From positions 248,001 through 312,000 of the forward strand of contig FNPA01000001.1 of NCBI GenBank assembly GCA_900107185.1: a stretch of DNA of 64,000 bases, in the 5' to 3' direction. Numbering within the stretch: the first letter of the stretch is position 1; each line of letters starts with the position of its first letter. This DNA comes from Ruminococcaceae bacterium YAD3003. Its GTDB lineage: Bacteria; Bacillota; Clostridia; Saccharofermentanales; Saccharofermentanaceae. The notes under the pieces are model-generated. The model was not told where the DNA came from. It ran no database searches and saw only the letters and a list, made by a program, of their open reading frames with translations. Positions 52,719 through 59,478 of this stretch are shown here, in pieces. Position numbers and translations under genes: made by a program.

Positions 52719-53999
52719 TCAGATTGCTGCGAAGCCGTTCTCGAGGTCAGCGATGATGTCATCGATGTGCTCTGTACCGATAGAGAGACGGATCGTGTTC
52801 TGATAGATGCCTACGTCGTTGAGCTCTTCCTCGGAAAGCTGTGAGTGTGTTGTGCTTGCCGGGTGGATAACAAGGCTCTTAACGTCAGCAACGTTAGCAA
52901 GGAGTGAGAACAGTTCGAGGTGGTCGATGAAGTCGAATGCTTCCTTCTTGCCGCCCTTTACGTTGAATGTGAAGATGGAGCCGCCGCCGTTAGGGAAGTA
53001 CTTCTTATATACTTCGTGATCCGGATGATCTGCAAGTGAAGGATGGAAGACCTTCTCTACCTTCGGATGATTTGTGAGGAAGTCCAATACCTTCTTTGTA
53101 TTCTCGATGTGACGCTCAAGTCTCAAGGACAGAGTCTCTGTGCCCTGGAGGAGCAGGAATGCTGCGAAAGGTGAGATGGAAGAACCTGTATCTCTTAAGA
53201 GGATAGCTCTGATATAAACTGCGAATGCTGCCTTGCCTGCTGCATCTGTGAACTTAACGCCGTGATAGCTGGGGTTGGGTTCAGAGATCCAGGGATACTT
53301 GCCGGAAGCTGCCCAGTCGAAGTTGCCGGAATCAACGATAACGCCGCCCAATGTTGTGCCGTGGCCGCCGATGAACTTTGTAGCAGAGTGAACTACGATG
53401 TCTGCACCGTACTCGATAGGTCTGATGAGGTAAGGTGTACCGAATGTGTTGTCGATAACGAGCGGGATGCCTGCCTCGTGAGCGATCTTAGCGAGTGCTT
53501 CGATATCCGGGATATCAGAAGAAGGGTTGCCGAGTGTCTCAATGTAGAGAGCCTTTGTGTTGGGCTTGATGGCAGCCTTTACTTCGTCCAGATCATGGAT
53601 GTTGACGAATGTTGTCTCGATACCATAAAGGGGAAGTGTGTGTGCGAGAAGGTTCTCGGAACCGCCATAGATCGTCTTCTGAGCTACGATGTGCTCACCC
53701 TTAACTGCGAGAGCTTCGATTACATATGTGATTGCTGCCGCGCCGGATGCAACTGCGAGACCTGCAACGCCGCCTTCAAGAGCTGCGATTCTGTCTTCGA
53801 AAACGCCCTGTGTGGAGTTTGTAAGTCTGCCGTAGATATTGCCTGCGTCTGCAAGTCCGAAACGTGCTTCTGCATGAGCTGAGTTATGGAAAACGTAAGA
53901 AGTTGTTGCGTAAATCGGCACTGCGCGTGCGTCGGATGCGGGATCTGCCTGTTCCTGGCCTACGTGGAGCTGGAGAGTTTCAAATTTATAGTTAGACAT
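52719..53999 (-). CDS. metY: O-acetylhomoserine (thiol)-lyase
   Basis: A 426-residue Cys/Met-metabolism PLP enzyme: TLQLHVGQEQADPASDARAV at the N-terminus, YGGSENLL, VIDNTFGTPYLIRPIEYGAD, and the PLP Lys in HSATKFIGGHGTTLGG. The length and the N-terminal motif fit MetY, which makes homocysteine (or methionine) directly from O-acetylhomoserine and sulfide. It is the first structural gene after a 38-codon leader peptide; an AAAGGA ribosome site lies 26-10 nt after the leader stop. It is cotranscribed with cysK. Confidence 0.94.
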   Translation of the reverse strand: MSNYKFETLQLHVGQEQADPASDARAVPIYATTSYVFHNSAHAEARFGLADAGNIYGRLTNSTQGVFEDRIAALEGGVAGLAVASGAAAITYVIEALAVKGEHIVAQKTIYGGSENLLAHTLPLYGIETTFVNIHDLDEVKAAIKPNTKALYIETLGNPSSDIPDIEALAKIAHEAGIPLVIDNTFGTPYLIRPIEYGADIVVHSATKFIGGHGTTLGGVIVDSGNFDWAASGKYPWISEPNPSYHGVKFTDAAGKAAFAVYIRAILLRDTGSSISPFAAFLLLQGTETLSLRLERHIENTKKVLDFLTNHPKVEKVFHPSLADHPDHEVYKKYFPNGGGSIFTFNVKGGKKEAFDFIDHLELFSLLANVADVKSLVIHPASTTHSQLSEEELNDVGIYQNTIRLSIGTEHIDDIIADLENGFAAI

Positions 54000-54022
54000 A
54001 ATTGTGTTATTCCTTTCTTAAT

Positions 54023-54139
54023 TCAAATAGTTATAGTTGTGCTGTCGGAACAGCGGCTGTTTGAACAAGAACAACACATTCGTCCACAACGGAAGTTACA
54101 ACGGACTAATGACTGGAAATAGAATTTACGGTCGTACAT
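54023..54139 (-). CDS. Cysteine-rich leader peptide of the metY-cysK operon
   Basis: A 38-codon reading frame with a strong AGAGGAGG ribosome site nine bases before its ATG. The predicted peptide begins MYDRKFYFQSLVRC and has six cysteines at positions 14, 18, 22, 23, 25 and 30, including the cluster MCCSC. All six codons are TGT. Its TGA lies 23 nt before the metY ATG. A cysteine-dense short peptide directly before cysteine/homocysteine synthesis genes is the form expected of a translated attenuator that stalls when Cys-tRNA is scarce. Overlapping hairpins support this. No homologue is claimed; the function is inference from codons and position. Confidence 0.75.
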   Translation of the reverse strand: MYDRKFYFQSLVRCNFRCGRMCCSCSNSRCSDSTTITI

Positions 54140-54148
54140 AACTTCCGT
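54089..54148 (-). promoter_or_regulatory. Leader inverted repeat masking the leader-peptide start
   Basis: ACGGAAGTTA (minus-strand 54148-54139) is perfectly complementary to TAACTTCCGT (54098-54089). The 5' arm lies between the ribosome site and the ATG of the leader peptide. Further downstream, AACAG/CTGTT and GCTGT/ACAGC hairpins are mutually exclusive. No T-run follows, so control is more likely through ribosome access than through an intrinsic terminator. Confidence 0.55.
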
Positions 54149-54176
54149 CCTCCTCTCTTCATTTGAATTTTGGCAT

Positions 54177-54210
54177 ATGATAAACGCTAATACCTACTAT
54201 GTCAATAGGT
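54177..54210 (-). promoter_or_regulatory. metY-cysK promoter with overlapping palindrome
   Basis: On the minus strand TTGACA (54200-54205) and TATCAT (54177-54182) have a 17-nt spacer. ACCTA-N9-TAGGT (54192-54210) overlaps the -35 element and could be the operator of a repressor, for example a CymR-like Rrf2 protein. The predicted start places a ~170-nt leader before metY. Confidence 0.7.
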
Positions 54211-54237
54211 TTATTGAAAATTTTTTTATTTTTCCGT

Positions 54238-54993
54238 TTACTGCCTGTTCAGCCTCGAAATATTATCGGTATTGATAAGGCGGTATTGCTTGGGCGTGAG
54301 GCCGCAGTCCTTCTTAAGAACGTTAGTAAAATAGCTCTGGCTCGGGAATGCCAGCGATGCCGATATCTCTGCGATCGAGTAGTCAGATGAAGACAACATC
54401 GCCTTTGCCGTCTCGAGCTTTTTATTGAGAATATATTCGCTCACAGAGCTGCCTGTTTCTTTTTTGAACAATCTCGAAAGGTACGGCGCCGAGAGATTGG
54501 TTATGGACGCCAGAGTCTCCAGCGTGATGCGGGTATGTAAATGATCGTATATATAATTAATACATGTACTTACCGCTTTGGAAGTAATCGCGCCCCTCTG
54601 CAGCGCCAGCATCTGCTTTGCATAATGAAGGCACATTTCGTTATGGATATCCGTGATCTCTTCCGGTGTTCGTGCGCTGTCAGTCAGACGGATATAGTAG
54701 TCACTCAGACTGTACGCTTCAGACAGAGGCAGTCCCCCTGATAAACAAAAACGGGCAACAAGAGCGATCGTTATTGTCAGATGGTATTTCAGATTCTGCA
54801 GCCGGTCGTCAGATAAGATTCCCAGACCCTTCTTCTCGTGGAACGGTTCGGTAAGAAGCGTTTTTAATTTTCTAATATTGCCGGAACGGATCGTCTCATA
54901 GAAATCCAGCTCAGGTGCAAGAGGCGCCCTGAAAAATCCGTATTCCCTGTGAAGGAATTCCTGATAGGAAATTTTCTTTACGTGTGACGGCAT
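54238..54993 (-). CDS. AraC family transcriptional regulator
   Basis: A 251-residue regulator. The C-terminal ~100 residues are a double helix-turn-helix AraC domain (LETLASITNLSAPYLSRLFK; SIAEISASLAFPSQSYFTNV; KDCGLTPKQYR). The N-terminal ~140 residues are helical and hydrophobic-rich, without a cupin motif that I recognise. It is divergent from the GH16 glucanase gene 175 bp away, so control of that gene by a glucan fragment is a reasonable guess. The gene ends close to the metY promoter region. Confidence 0.88.
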   Translation of the reverse strand: MPSHVKKISYQEFLHREYGFFRAPLAPELDFYETIRSGNIRKLKTLLTEPFHEKKGLGILSDDRLQNLKYHLTITIALVARFCLSGGLPLSEAYSLSDYYIRLTDSARTPEEITDIHNEMCLHYAKQMLALQRGAITSKAVSTCINYIYDHLHTRITLETLASITNLSAPYLSRLFKKETGSSVSEYILNKKLETAKAMLSSSDYSIAEISASLAFPSQSYFTNVLKKDCGLTPKQYRLINTDNISRLNRQ

Positions 54994-55168
54994 TTCTTCT
55001 CTCCGTTGCCTTGAAAATCCGAAAGAATCAAAAACTCATGAGTTATGGACTTTCCGGGCATCATTATAGCATGAAAACGTAAAAGTAAGATAACAAAAGG
55101 CAATAATGCGAAGCAGATAATTTGTTATTTTGAGGGCAGCTATAGGAAATAAAAACGAGGAGGCAATT

Positions 55169-56515
55169 ATGAAGAGCATAAAGATAATCAGTTCTGTCAT
55201 GGCACTTTCCATGCTGCTCTCTATTTCCGCTTGCGCTCAAAAGACAAAGACACCGGAGCTTGACGGGTACAAGCTGCTGTGGAGCGATGAGTTCGACGGA
55301 AAGAAATTGGACGAGACAAAGTGGAATTACGAACCCCATGAACCCGGCTGGACTAACAACGAGCTGCAGGAATACACGACATCCACGGACAATGTTTTCG
55401 TGCGTGACGGTAATCTCGTAATCAAGGCGATCGAGACCGAGAAGGACGGACAGGTCCACTACACTTCCGGCAAAGTTACAGGCCAGAACAAGACAGACTT
55501 TATGTACGGTAAGGTCGTTGTATCTGCAAAGGTTCCTGAAGGACAGGGCCTGTGGCCTGCTATCTGGATGATGCCTAAGGACGAGTCATACTATGGCCAG
55601 TGGCCTAAGTGCGGCGAGATCGACATTATGGAATCTCTGGGTAACGATACAACAGTTTCTTATTCGACAATTCACTATGGTGAACCCCATGCTGAACAGC
55701 AGGGCACCATCATAAAGGAAGGTGACGAGAGCTTCTCTGCAAAGTTCCACGAATATTCAGTTGAGTGGGATCCGGGCGAGATGCGTTTCTACACAGACGG
55801 CGAACTCGTTCTCACAGTAAACGACTGGTTTACAGCAGTTCAGGGCGAAGACGATAAGCCTTATCCGGCACCTTTCGACCAGCCGTTCTTCGTACAGATG
55901 AACCTCGCTGTAGGCGGAGACTGGCCGGGAAATCCTGACGAGACAACAGACTTCAGCAAGGCTGAATTCCTTGTTGACTACGTACGTGTTTACCAGAGAG
56001 CTGAGTACGACACAGACGTAACAAAGCCTACAAAAACATTCCTCCAGGCAGGCGCTGACGGTAACTTCATCCGTAACGGAGATTTCTCTGTAGCAGAAGA
56101 CCTGACAGATGATGTTGACTGGAAGTTCCTCCTCTTCAACGAAGGCGAAGGCACTGCAGAAATCAAGGATGGCGAGATCGTTATCACGACAACAAAGTAT
56201 GGAACGGAAGAATATTCTGTCCAGCTCGTCCAGCCGGACCTCCCGATGATAAAGGGCCATAAGTACCGCGTAACATTTGATATCAGGGCAGATGAAGCTC
56301 GAAAATGTATCGTCTGCGTCTCGGCACCGAACGCCGGGTGGATACGTTACCTGCCCGACACGTCTATCGATCTCGGTACCGAATGGAAAACATACGAATT
56401 CGAGTTCGAGATGACCGAGAAGGATGATAACAACGGACGTCTGGAATTCAATATGGGTAAACACGGCGACACCGCGACGATCCATATCACAAACGTAAGA
56501 GTTGAAGAAATCTAA
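55169..56515 (+). CDS. GH16 endo-beta-glucanase lipoprotein with CBM-like domain
   Basis: A 448-residue lipoprotein with a signal peptide ending in LSISAC. Residues ~30-285 are a GH16 domain: LLWSDEFDGKKLDETKW, WPAIWMMP and the catalytic GEIDIMES with both Glu residues. Residues ~305-448 resemble a CBM4/9-type carbohydrate-binding domain (NFIRNGDFSV; YRVTFDIRADEARKC). It would cut beta-1,3- or mixed-linkage glucans at the cell surface. The ATG at 55169 follows GAGGAGG. A strong terminator follows. Regulation by the divergent AraC gene is plausible. Confidence 0.93.
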   Translation: MKSIKIISSVMALSMLLSISACAQKTKTPELDGYKLLWSDEFDGKKLDETKWNYEPHEPGWTNNELQEYTTSTDNVFVRDGNLVIKAIETEKDGQVHYTSGKVTGQNKTDFMYGKVVVSAKVPEGQGLWPAIWMMPKDESYYGQWPKCGEIDIMESLGNDTTVSYSTIHYGEPHAEQQGTIIKEGDESFSAKFHEYSVEWDPGEMRFYTDGELVLTVNDWFTAVQGEDDKPYPAPFDQPFFVQMNLAVGGDWPGNPDETTDFSKAEFLVDYVRVYQRAEYDTDVTKPTKTFLQAGADGNFIRNGDFSVAEDLTDDVDWKFLLFNEGEGTAEIKDGEIVITTTKYGTEEYSVQLVQPDLPMIKGHKYRVTFDIRADEARKCIVCVSAPNAGWIRYLPDTSIDLGTEWKTYEFEFEMTEKDDNNGRLEFNMGKHGDTATIHITNVRVEEI

Positions 56516-56522
56516 ACTAATG

Positions 56523-56548
56523 GGGCTGTCCTTAACGGGCAGCCCTTA
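56523..56548 (+). terminator. GH16 gene terminator
   Basis: GGGCTGTCC and GGGCAGCCC pair around TTAAC, followed by TTATTCTT, just past the GH16 stop. Confidence 0.75.
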
Positions 56549-56622
56549 TTCTTCCTCTACTAAGCGTAGGTTGTATTAACCTCCTTTTGCCTTTATCGTT
56601 AGAGCCAAGGAGGTAACATAAC

Positions 56623-57225
56623 ATGAATCAATATGTTACAGGACCCATGATCAAGCGCCTGCGTGAGGAGAAGAAGATTACACAGCAGCAGCTTGCAGAT
56701 AAGATGAATGTCAGTGATAAGACCATCTCGAAATGGGAGACCGGCCGGGGAATTCCGGATATCTCTCTCATCGAGCCATTGGCAGAAGCTTTGGGAATAT
56801 CGGTGATCGAACTTTTCGCCGGGGAAGATATCGTTAACACGAATAAGTCTTTCCATATGCTGAAGACGAAGTTCTACGTATGCCCTGTCTGCGGAAACGT
56901 AATCCACAGCACGGGCGAAGCGGTGATCAGCTGCTGCGGAATTACTTTGCCGCCTTTGGAGGCAGAACCTGCTGATGAGGAACACTCCATAAATATCGAG
57001 CTGACCGAAGACGAATATTACGTGTCAGTCGGCCACGACATGACCAAGAAACACTACATTTCATTCCTGGCATGCGTTCACGAAGACGGTGTGGAGATCA
57101 GAAAACTCTACCCGGAGAGTATGGCCGAAGCGCGATTCAGAAAGCCTCTGGCCAAATACATCTACGCGTACTGCAATCACCACGGGCTGTTCATGGAAGA
57201 GATCAAAAGAAAGACGGGAAAATAA
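56623..57225 (+). CDS. XRE-family regulator fused to a complete desulfoferrodoxin (superoxide reductase-like) domain
   Basis: A 200-residue protein. Residues ~9-65 are an XRE helix-turn-helix (MIKRLREEKKITQQQLADKM; TISKWETGRGIPD). From residue 83 it is desulfoferrodoxin: center I cysteines 87, 90, 104 and 105 (CPVCGNVIHS; SCCG), and all center II ligands, His121, His138, His144, Cys184 and His187 (HDMTKKHYI; YCNHHG). The second domain could sense or reduce superoxide. Proteins of this layout are known in Clostridia, but the retention of every iron ligand suggests redox-responsive DNA binding. AAGGAGG precedes the ATG. It is followed by a terminator and the lipoprotein/radical SAM genes. Confidence 0.88.
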   Translation: MNQYVTGPMIKRLREEKKITQQQLADKMNVSDKTISKWETGRGIPDISLIEPLAEALGISVIELFAGEDIVNTNKSFHMLKTKFYVCPVCGNVIHSTGEAVISCCGITLPPLEAEPADEEHSINIELTEDEYYVSVGHDMTKKHYISFLACVHEDGVEIRKLYPESMAEARFRKPLAKYIYAYCNHHGLFMEEIKRKTGK

Positions 57226-57238
57226 TCCCGTTTTTTTT
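57213..57238 (+). terminator. Terminator after the XRE gene
   Basis: ACGGG and CCCGT pair around AAAATAAT, followed by eight T. It directly abuts the TTGCAA element of the next promoter. Confidence 0.75.
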
Positions 57239-57268
57239 GCAACATTTTTATTTCCTTATCTGTATATA
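57237..57268 (+). promoter_or_regulatory. Promoter element of lipoprotein 1
   Basis: TTGCAACATTT (from 57237) and CTGTATATAAG (TATATA 57263-57268) with 20 nt between the hexamers. The same two blocks with the same 20-nt spacing stand before lipoprotein 3. The pattern is closer to an alternative-sigma (ECF-like TGCAAC) promoter than to the 17-nt sigma-A type; that reading is tentative. Confidence 0.5.
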
Positions 57269-57300
57269 AGACAAAAGGACCATAACGGGAGGATATAAAA

Positions 57301-57615
57301 ATGAAGATTACACCTGCTAAAAACTATAAGAAGCCTTTATATGCAATAGGCATCGCAGCAGCAATAATGACAGTTGCAGTAACAGGCTGCACAGAACCCG
57401 TCGATTATGCAGGCAATGAAGTAATCCATACGAATGAGACCCAGGAGACCAGCTATCATAAAATAGACGGAGACGAGGTCATCTTAGGGGGCGAGGCTGA
57501 ATTACCGCCCGATTATTACGATATGGGCGACGATTCGGACGAGACCGAAGAGACGGCAAGACCTGTGGAATTAGGTGGCGCTGCCCAGGTTCAGGAACCG
57601 TACGAGACCACATAA
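57301..57615 (+). CDS. Small lipoprotein 1 of the radical SAM cassette
   Basis: A 104-residue protein. The N-terminus MKITPAKNYKKPLYAIGI is almost identical in the three tandem paralogues, followed by a hydrophobic core and lipobox AVTGC (Cys30). The mature part is short and strongly acidic, with DGDEVILGGEAEL and VELGGAAQV motifs that recur in the paralogues. No enzyme domain is present. A conserved leader segment before each lipobox, plus a radical SAM/SPASM gene downstream, suggests a modified lipid-anchored peptide. GGGAGG precedes the ATG. Function inferred only from the cassette. Confidence 0.75.
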   Translation: MKITPAKNYKKPLYAIGIAAAIMTVAVTGCTEPVDYAGNEVIHTNETQETSYHKIDGDEVILGGEAELPPDYYDMGDDSDETEETARPVELGGAAQVQEPYETT

Positions 57616-57616
57616 C

Positions 57617-57646
57617 TTGCAATTAACTCGTAGGAATATATATTAT
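57617..57646 (+). promoter_or_regulatory. Promoter-like element before lipoprotein 2
   Basis: TTGCAA (57617-57622) and TATTAT (57641-57646) are 18 nt apart in the 57-nt gap between lipoproteins 1 and 2. The flanking bases differ from the conserved elements before lipoproteins 1 and 3. Confidence 0.4.
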
Positions 57647-57672
57647 TAAAGAAGCATTAGGAGGGCACGGAA

Positions 57673-58026
57673 ATGAAGATCACACCTGCTAAGAACTATA
57701 AAAAACCACTCTATGCGATCGGAATCGCTGCAGCACTGTCAATGACAGCAATGGCAACAACAGGCTGCATCGGTTATGCCGGAGGTCTGGAGACCACTGT
57801 TCAGGAAACTGAAGAGACACAGAAGGACGGAACCGTAGACGGCAAGACCAACAAGACTTACTGCAAGCCCGACGGCGATGATGTAGTACTCGCAGGTGAC
57901 GTCAGACTCGAAGGTGAGGCTACGGTTGAGACCGAGGTCGAACTTGACGGTGATGTCATAGTTAATACTAATCCGGTTGAGACAGACGTAAGGCTCGACG
58001 GCGGTGTCAGCATAGATGAAGGCTGA
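57673..58026 (+). CDS. Small lipoprotein 2 of the radical SAM cassette
   Basis: A 117-residue paralogue of lipoprotein 1 with the same MKITPAKNYKKPLYAIGI leader and a lipobox TTGC (Cys32). The mature part has repeated acidic beta-like units: DGDDVVLAGDVRLEGEA, VELDGDVIVN and VRLDGGVSIDEG, and one extra cysteine in TYCKPDG. The repeats are the longest version of the DGD-V-L-G pattern among the three. AGGAGG stands upstream of the ATG. It is probably a substrate of the downstream radical SAM enzyme. Confidence 0.75.
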   Translation: MKITPAKNYKKPLYAIGIAAALSMTAMATTGCIGYAGGLETTVQETEETQKDGTVDGKTNKTYCKPDGDDVVLAGDVRLEGEATVETEVELDGDVIVNTNPVETDVRLDGGVSIDEG

Positions 58027-58047
58027 TACTGAGAACCCGAATTAAAT

Positions 58048-58079
58048 TTGCAACATTTATAGGCCCTCACCTGTATATA
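58048..58079 (+). promoter_or_regulatory. Promoter element of lipoprotein 3 and the radical SAM gene
   Basis: TTGCAACATTT (from 58048) and CTGTATATAGG (TATATA 58074-58079) repeat the element before lipoprotein 1 with the same 20-nt spacing. The following AAAAG-CCATA and GGGAGG blocks are also shared. Confidence 0.5.
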
Positions 58080-58109
58080 GGTTAAAAGCCATACAGGGAG
58101 GGTTTTATT

Positions 58110-58334
58110 ATGAAGATCACAAGCATTAAGAATTATAAGAAGCCGTTATATGCTATCGGCCTGTCTGCGGTTATAATGGCAGTAGCCATAACCGGATGTA
58201 CCAAACCTGAAAAAGGCGATGTCCAGTTGGGCGGAGCAGCTGAAGTACGTGAAGACGAACAGGAAACTGAAACTTCAATTGAACCCGTTGTAACCGAAGG
58301 TGGAATTATTTTCATAGATACAGAAGAGAATTAA
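58110..58334 (+). CDS. Small lipoprotein 3 of the radical SAM cassette
   Basis: A 74-residue paralogue with leader MKITSIKNYKKPLYAIGL and lipobox AITGC (Cys30). The mature part is only ~44 residues, acidic, with GDVQLGGAAEV matching the VELGGAAQV segment of lipoprotein 1. It is the shortest form and lies two bases before the radical SAM start, so the two are translated together. GGGAGGG precedes the ATG. Confidence 0.75.
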   Translation: MKITSIKNYKKPLYAIGLSAVIMAVAITGCTKPEKGDVQLGGAAEVREDEQETETSIEPVVTEGGIIFIDTEEN

Positions 58335-58336
58335 TT

Positions 58337-59401
58337 ATGAATCTGACACTGCATTTAACTGATAACTGTAATATGGATTGCAGCTACTGCATCCGTGAGA
58401 AATGCCCAAAAGACATGACCGAAGAGGTTCTCTATAAGGCGTGCGACCTGGCTTTTTCAAAAGGACAGCGTGCAGGTCTCTGCTTCTTCGGCGGCGAGCC
58501 TCTCCTCAAAAAAGACCTGATCTACAAGGCCCTCGACTACTGCGAGGCCAAGTCAAAAGAGACAGGTATGAGGTTCGACTGCAAAATGACTACCAACGGA
58601 ACTTTGCTGGACGAGGAGTTCATCCTTCGTGCAAAGAAAGCGAAGATGGGAATCGGCCTCTCGTTTGACGGCAAGGCCCAGGACGTCTGCAGATTTTTCG
58701 TTGGCGGTAAACCCACTTCAGCAGTTGTCGAAGAGAAAGCGAAATTACTGTTAAAACTCATGCCTGAATCGACCGCTCTCGCAACGATCGCACCCCAGGC
58801 TGTTCCCTATTATTTTGAATCCGTAAAGTATCTTCATGACCTCGGGTTCCGCAAAGTATCTTTCGTTCTGGCATACGGAAATAAAGTCAACTGGACTGAA
58901 GAAGATCTGAAACTTCTCCGTGTTGAGCTCGAGAAAACAGCTGATTACATTAAGGAACTTTTCATCAAAAAAGAGCGCTTCTTCATGTCTGCATTGATCG
59001 TTAAGATCACAGACTGTATCAAGGGCGCAAACTCTGCAGAACGCTGTCATCTGGGCGTCAGACAGATGCCCGTTACACCCGACGGCGACCTCTATCCCTG
59101 CACTTCATTTATCGGTGATGAGCCGTATAAGTTGGGAACTGTTTTCGAGGGTGTAAACGACGCGAAAGTAATCGAGTTGTCGAAGCGTTCGTCCACCCCT
59201 GAAACATGTGTTAACTGCGACCTCGTTAAGCGCTGCACAAACTCATGCGGATGCGCCAACAGAATGAACACCGGCGACGAGAACAAGGTGTCACCTCTCC
59301 AGTGCACTTACGAACGCATGCTGATCGAGATCGCCGATGCATTAGGCGAAGAACTGTATCAGATAGACCCTGTAAGATTCATGGAATATTACTCTAAATA
59401 A
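58337..59401 (+). CDS. Radical SAM/SPASM peptide-maturation enzyme
   Basis: A 354-residue enzyme. CNMDCSYC (Cys11, 15, 18) binds the radical SAM cluster, GGEPLLKKDLI is the SAM motif, and the C-terminal third has a SPASM-type set (CHLGVRQMPVTPDGDLYPC; CVNCDLVKRCTNSCGCANRM, then LQC) for auxiliary clusters. SPASM enzymes usually modify peptides; the three paralogous lipoproteins directly upstream are the obvious substrates. No RRE recognition domain is visible. The start is two bases after lipoprotein 3, with a weak ribosome site, indicating coupling. Product chemistry unknown. Confidence 0.9.
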   Translation: MNLTLHLTDNCNMDCSYCIREKCPKDMTEEVLYKACDLAFSKGQRAGLCFFGGEPLLKKDLIYKALDYCEAKSKETGMRFDCKMTTNGTLLDEEFILRAKKAKMGIGLSFDGKAQDVCRFFVGGKPTSAVVEEKAKLLLKLMPESTALATIAPQAVPYYFESVKYLHDLGFRKVSFVLAYGNKVNWTEEDLKLLRVELEKTADYIKELFIKKERFFMSALIVKITDCIKGANSAERCHLGVRQMPVTPDGDLYPCTSFIGDEPYKLGTVFEGVNDAKVIELSKRSSTPETCVNCDLVKRCTNSCGCANRMNTGDENKVSPLQCTYERMLIEIADALGEELYQIDPVRFMEYYSK

Positions 59402-59429
59402 GACCCCTCGAAAGTATATAACCCCAAAC

Positions 59430-59462
59430 AAAAAGGCTGCCTCACATGAGACAGCCTCTTTT
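59430..59462. terminator. Bidirectional terminator between radical SAM and SBP genes
   Basis: AGGCTGCCTC and GAGACAGCCT pair around ACAT with AAAA before and CTTTT after, between two convergent genes. Confidence 0.85.
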
Positions 59463-59478
59463 AATCAGTAACAGGAAT

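Noticed and set aside
54000-54180. T-box or SAM riboswitch in front of metY
   Set aside because: No T-box sequence with a specifier loop and no S-box core blocks are present, and there is no T-run terminator; the cysteine-rich reading frame explains the leader better.
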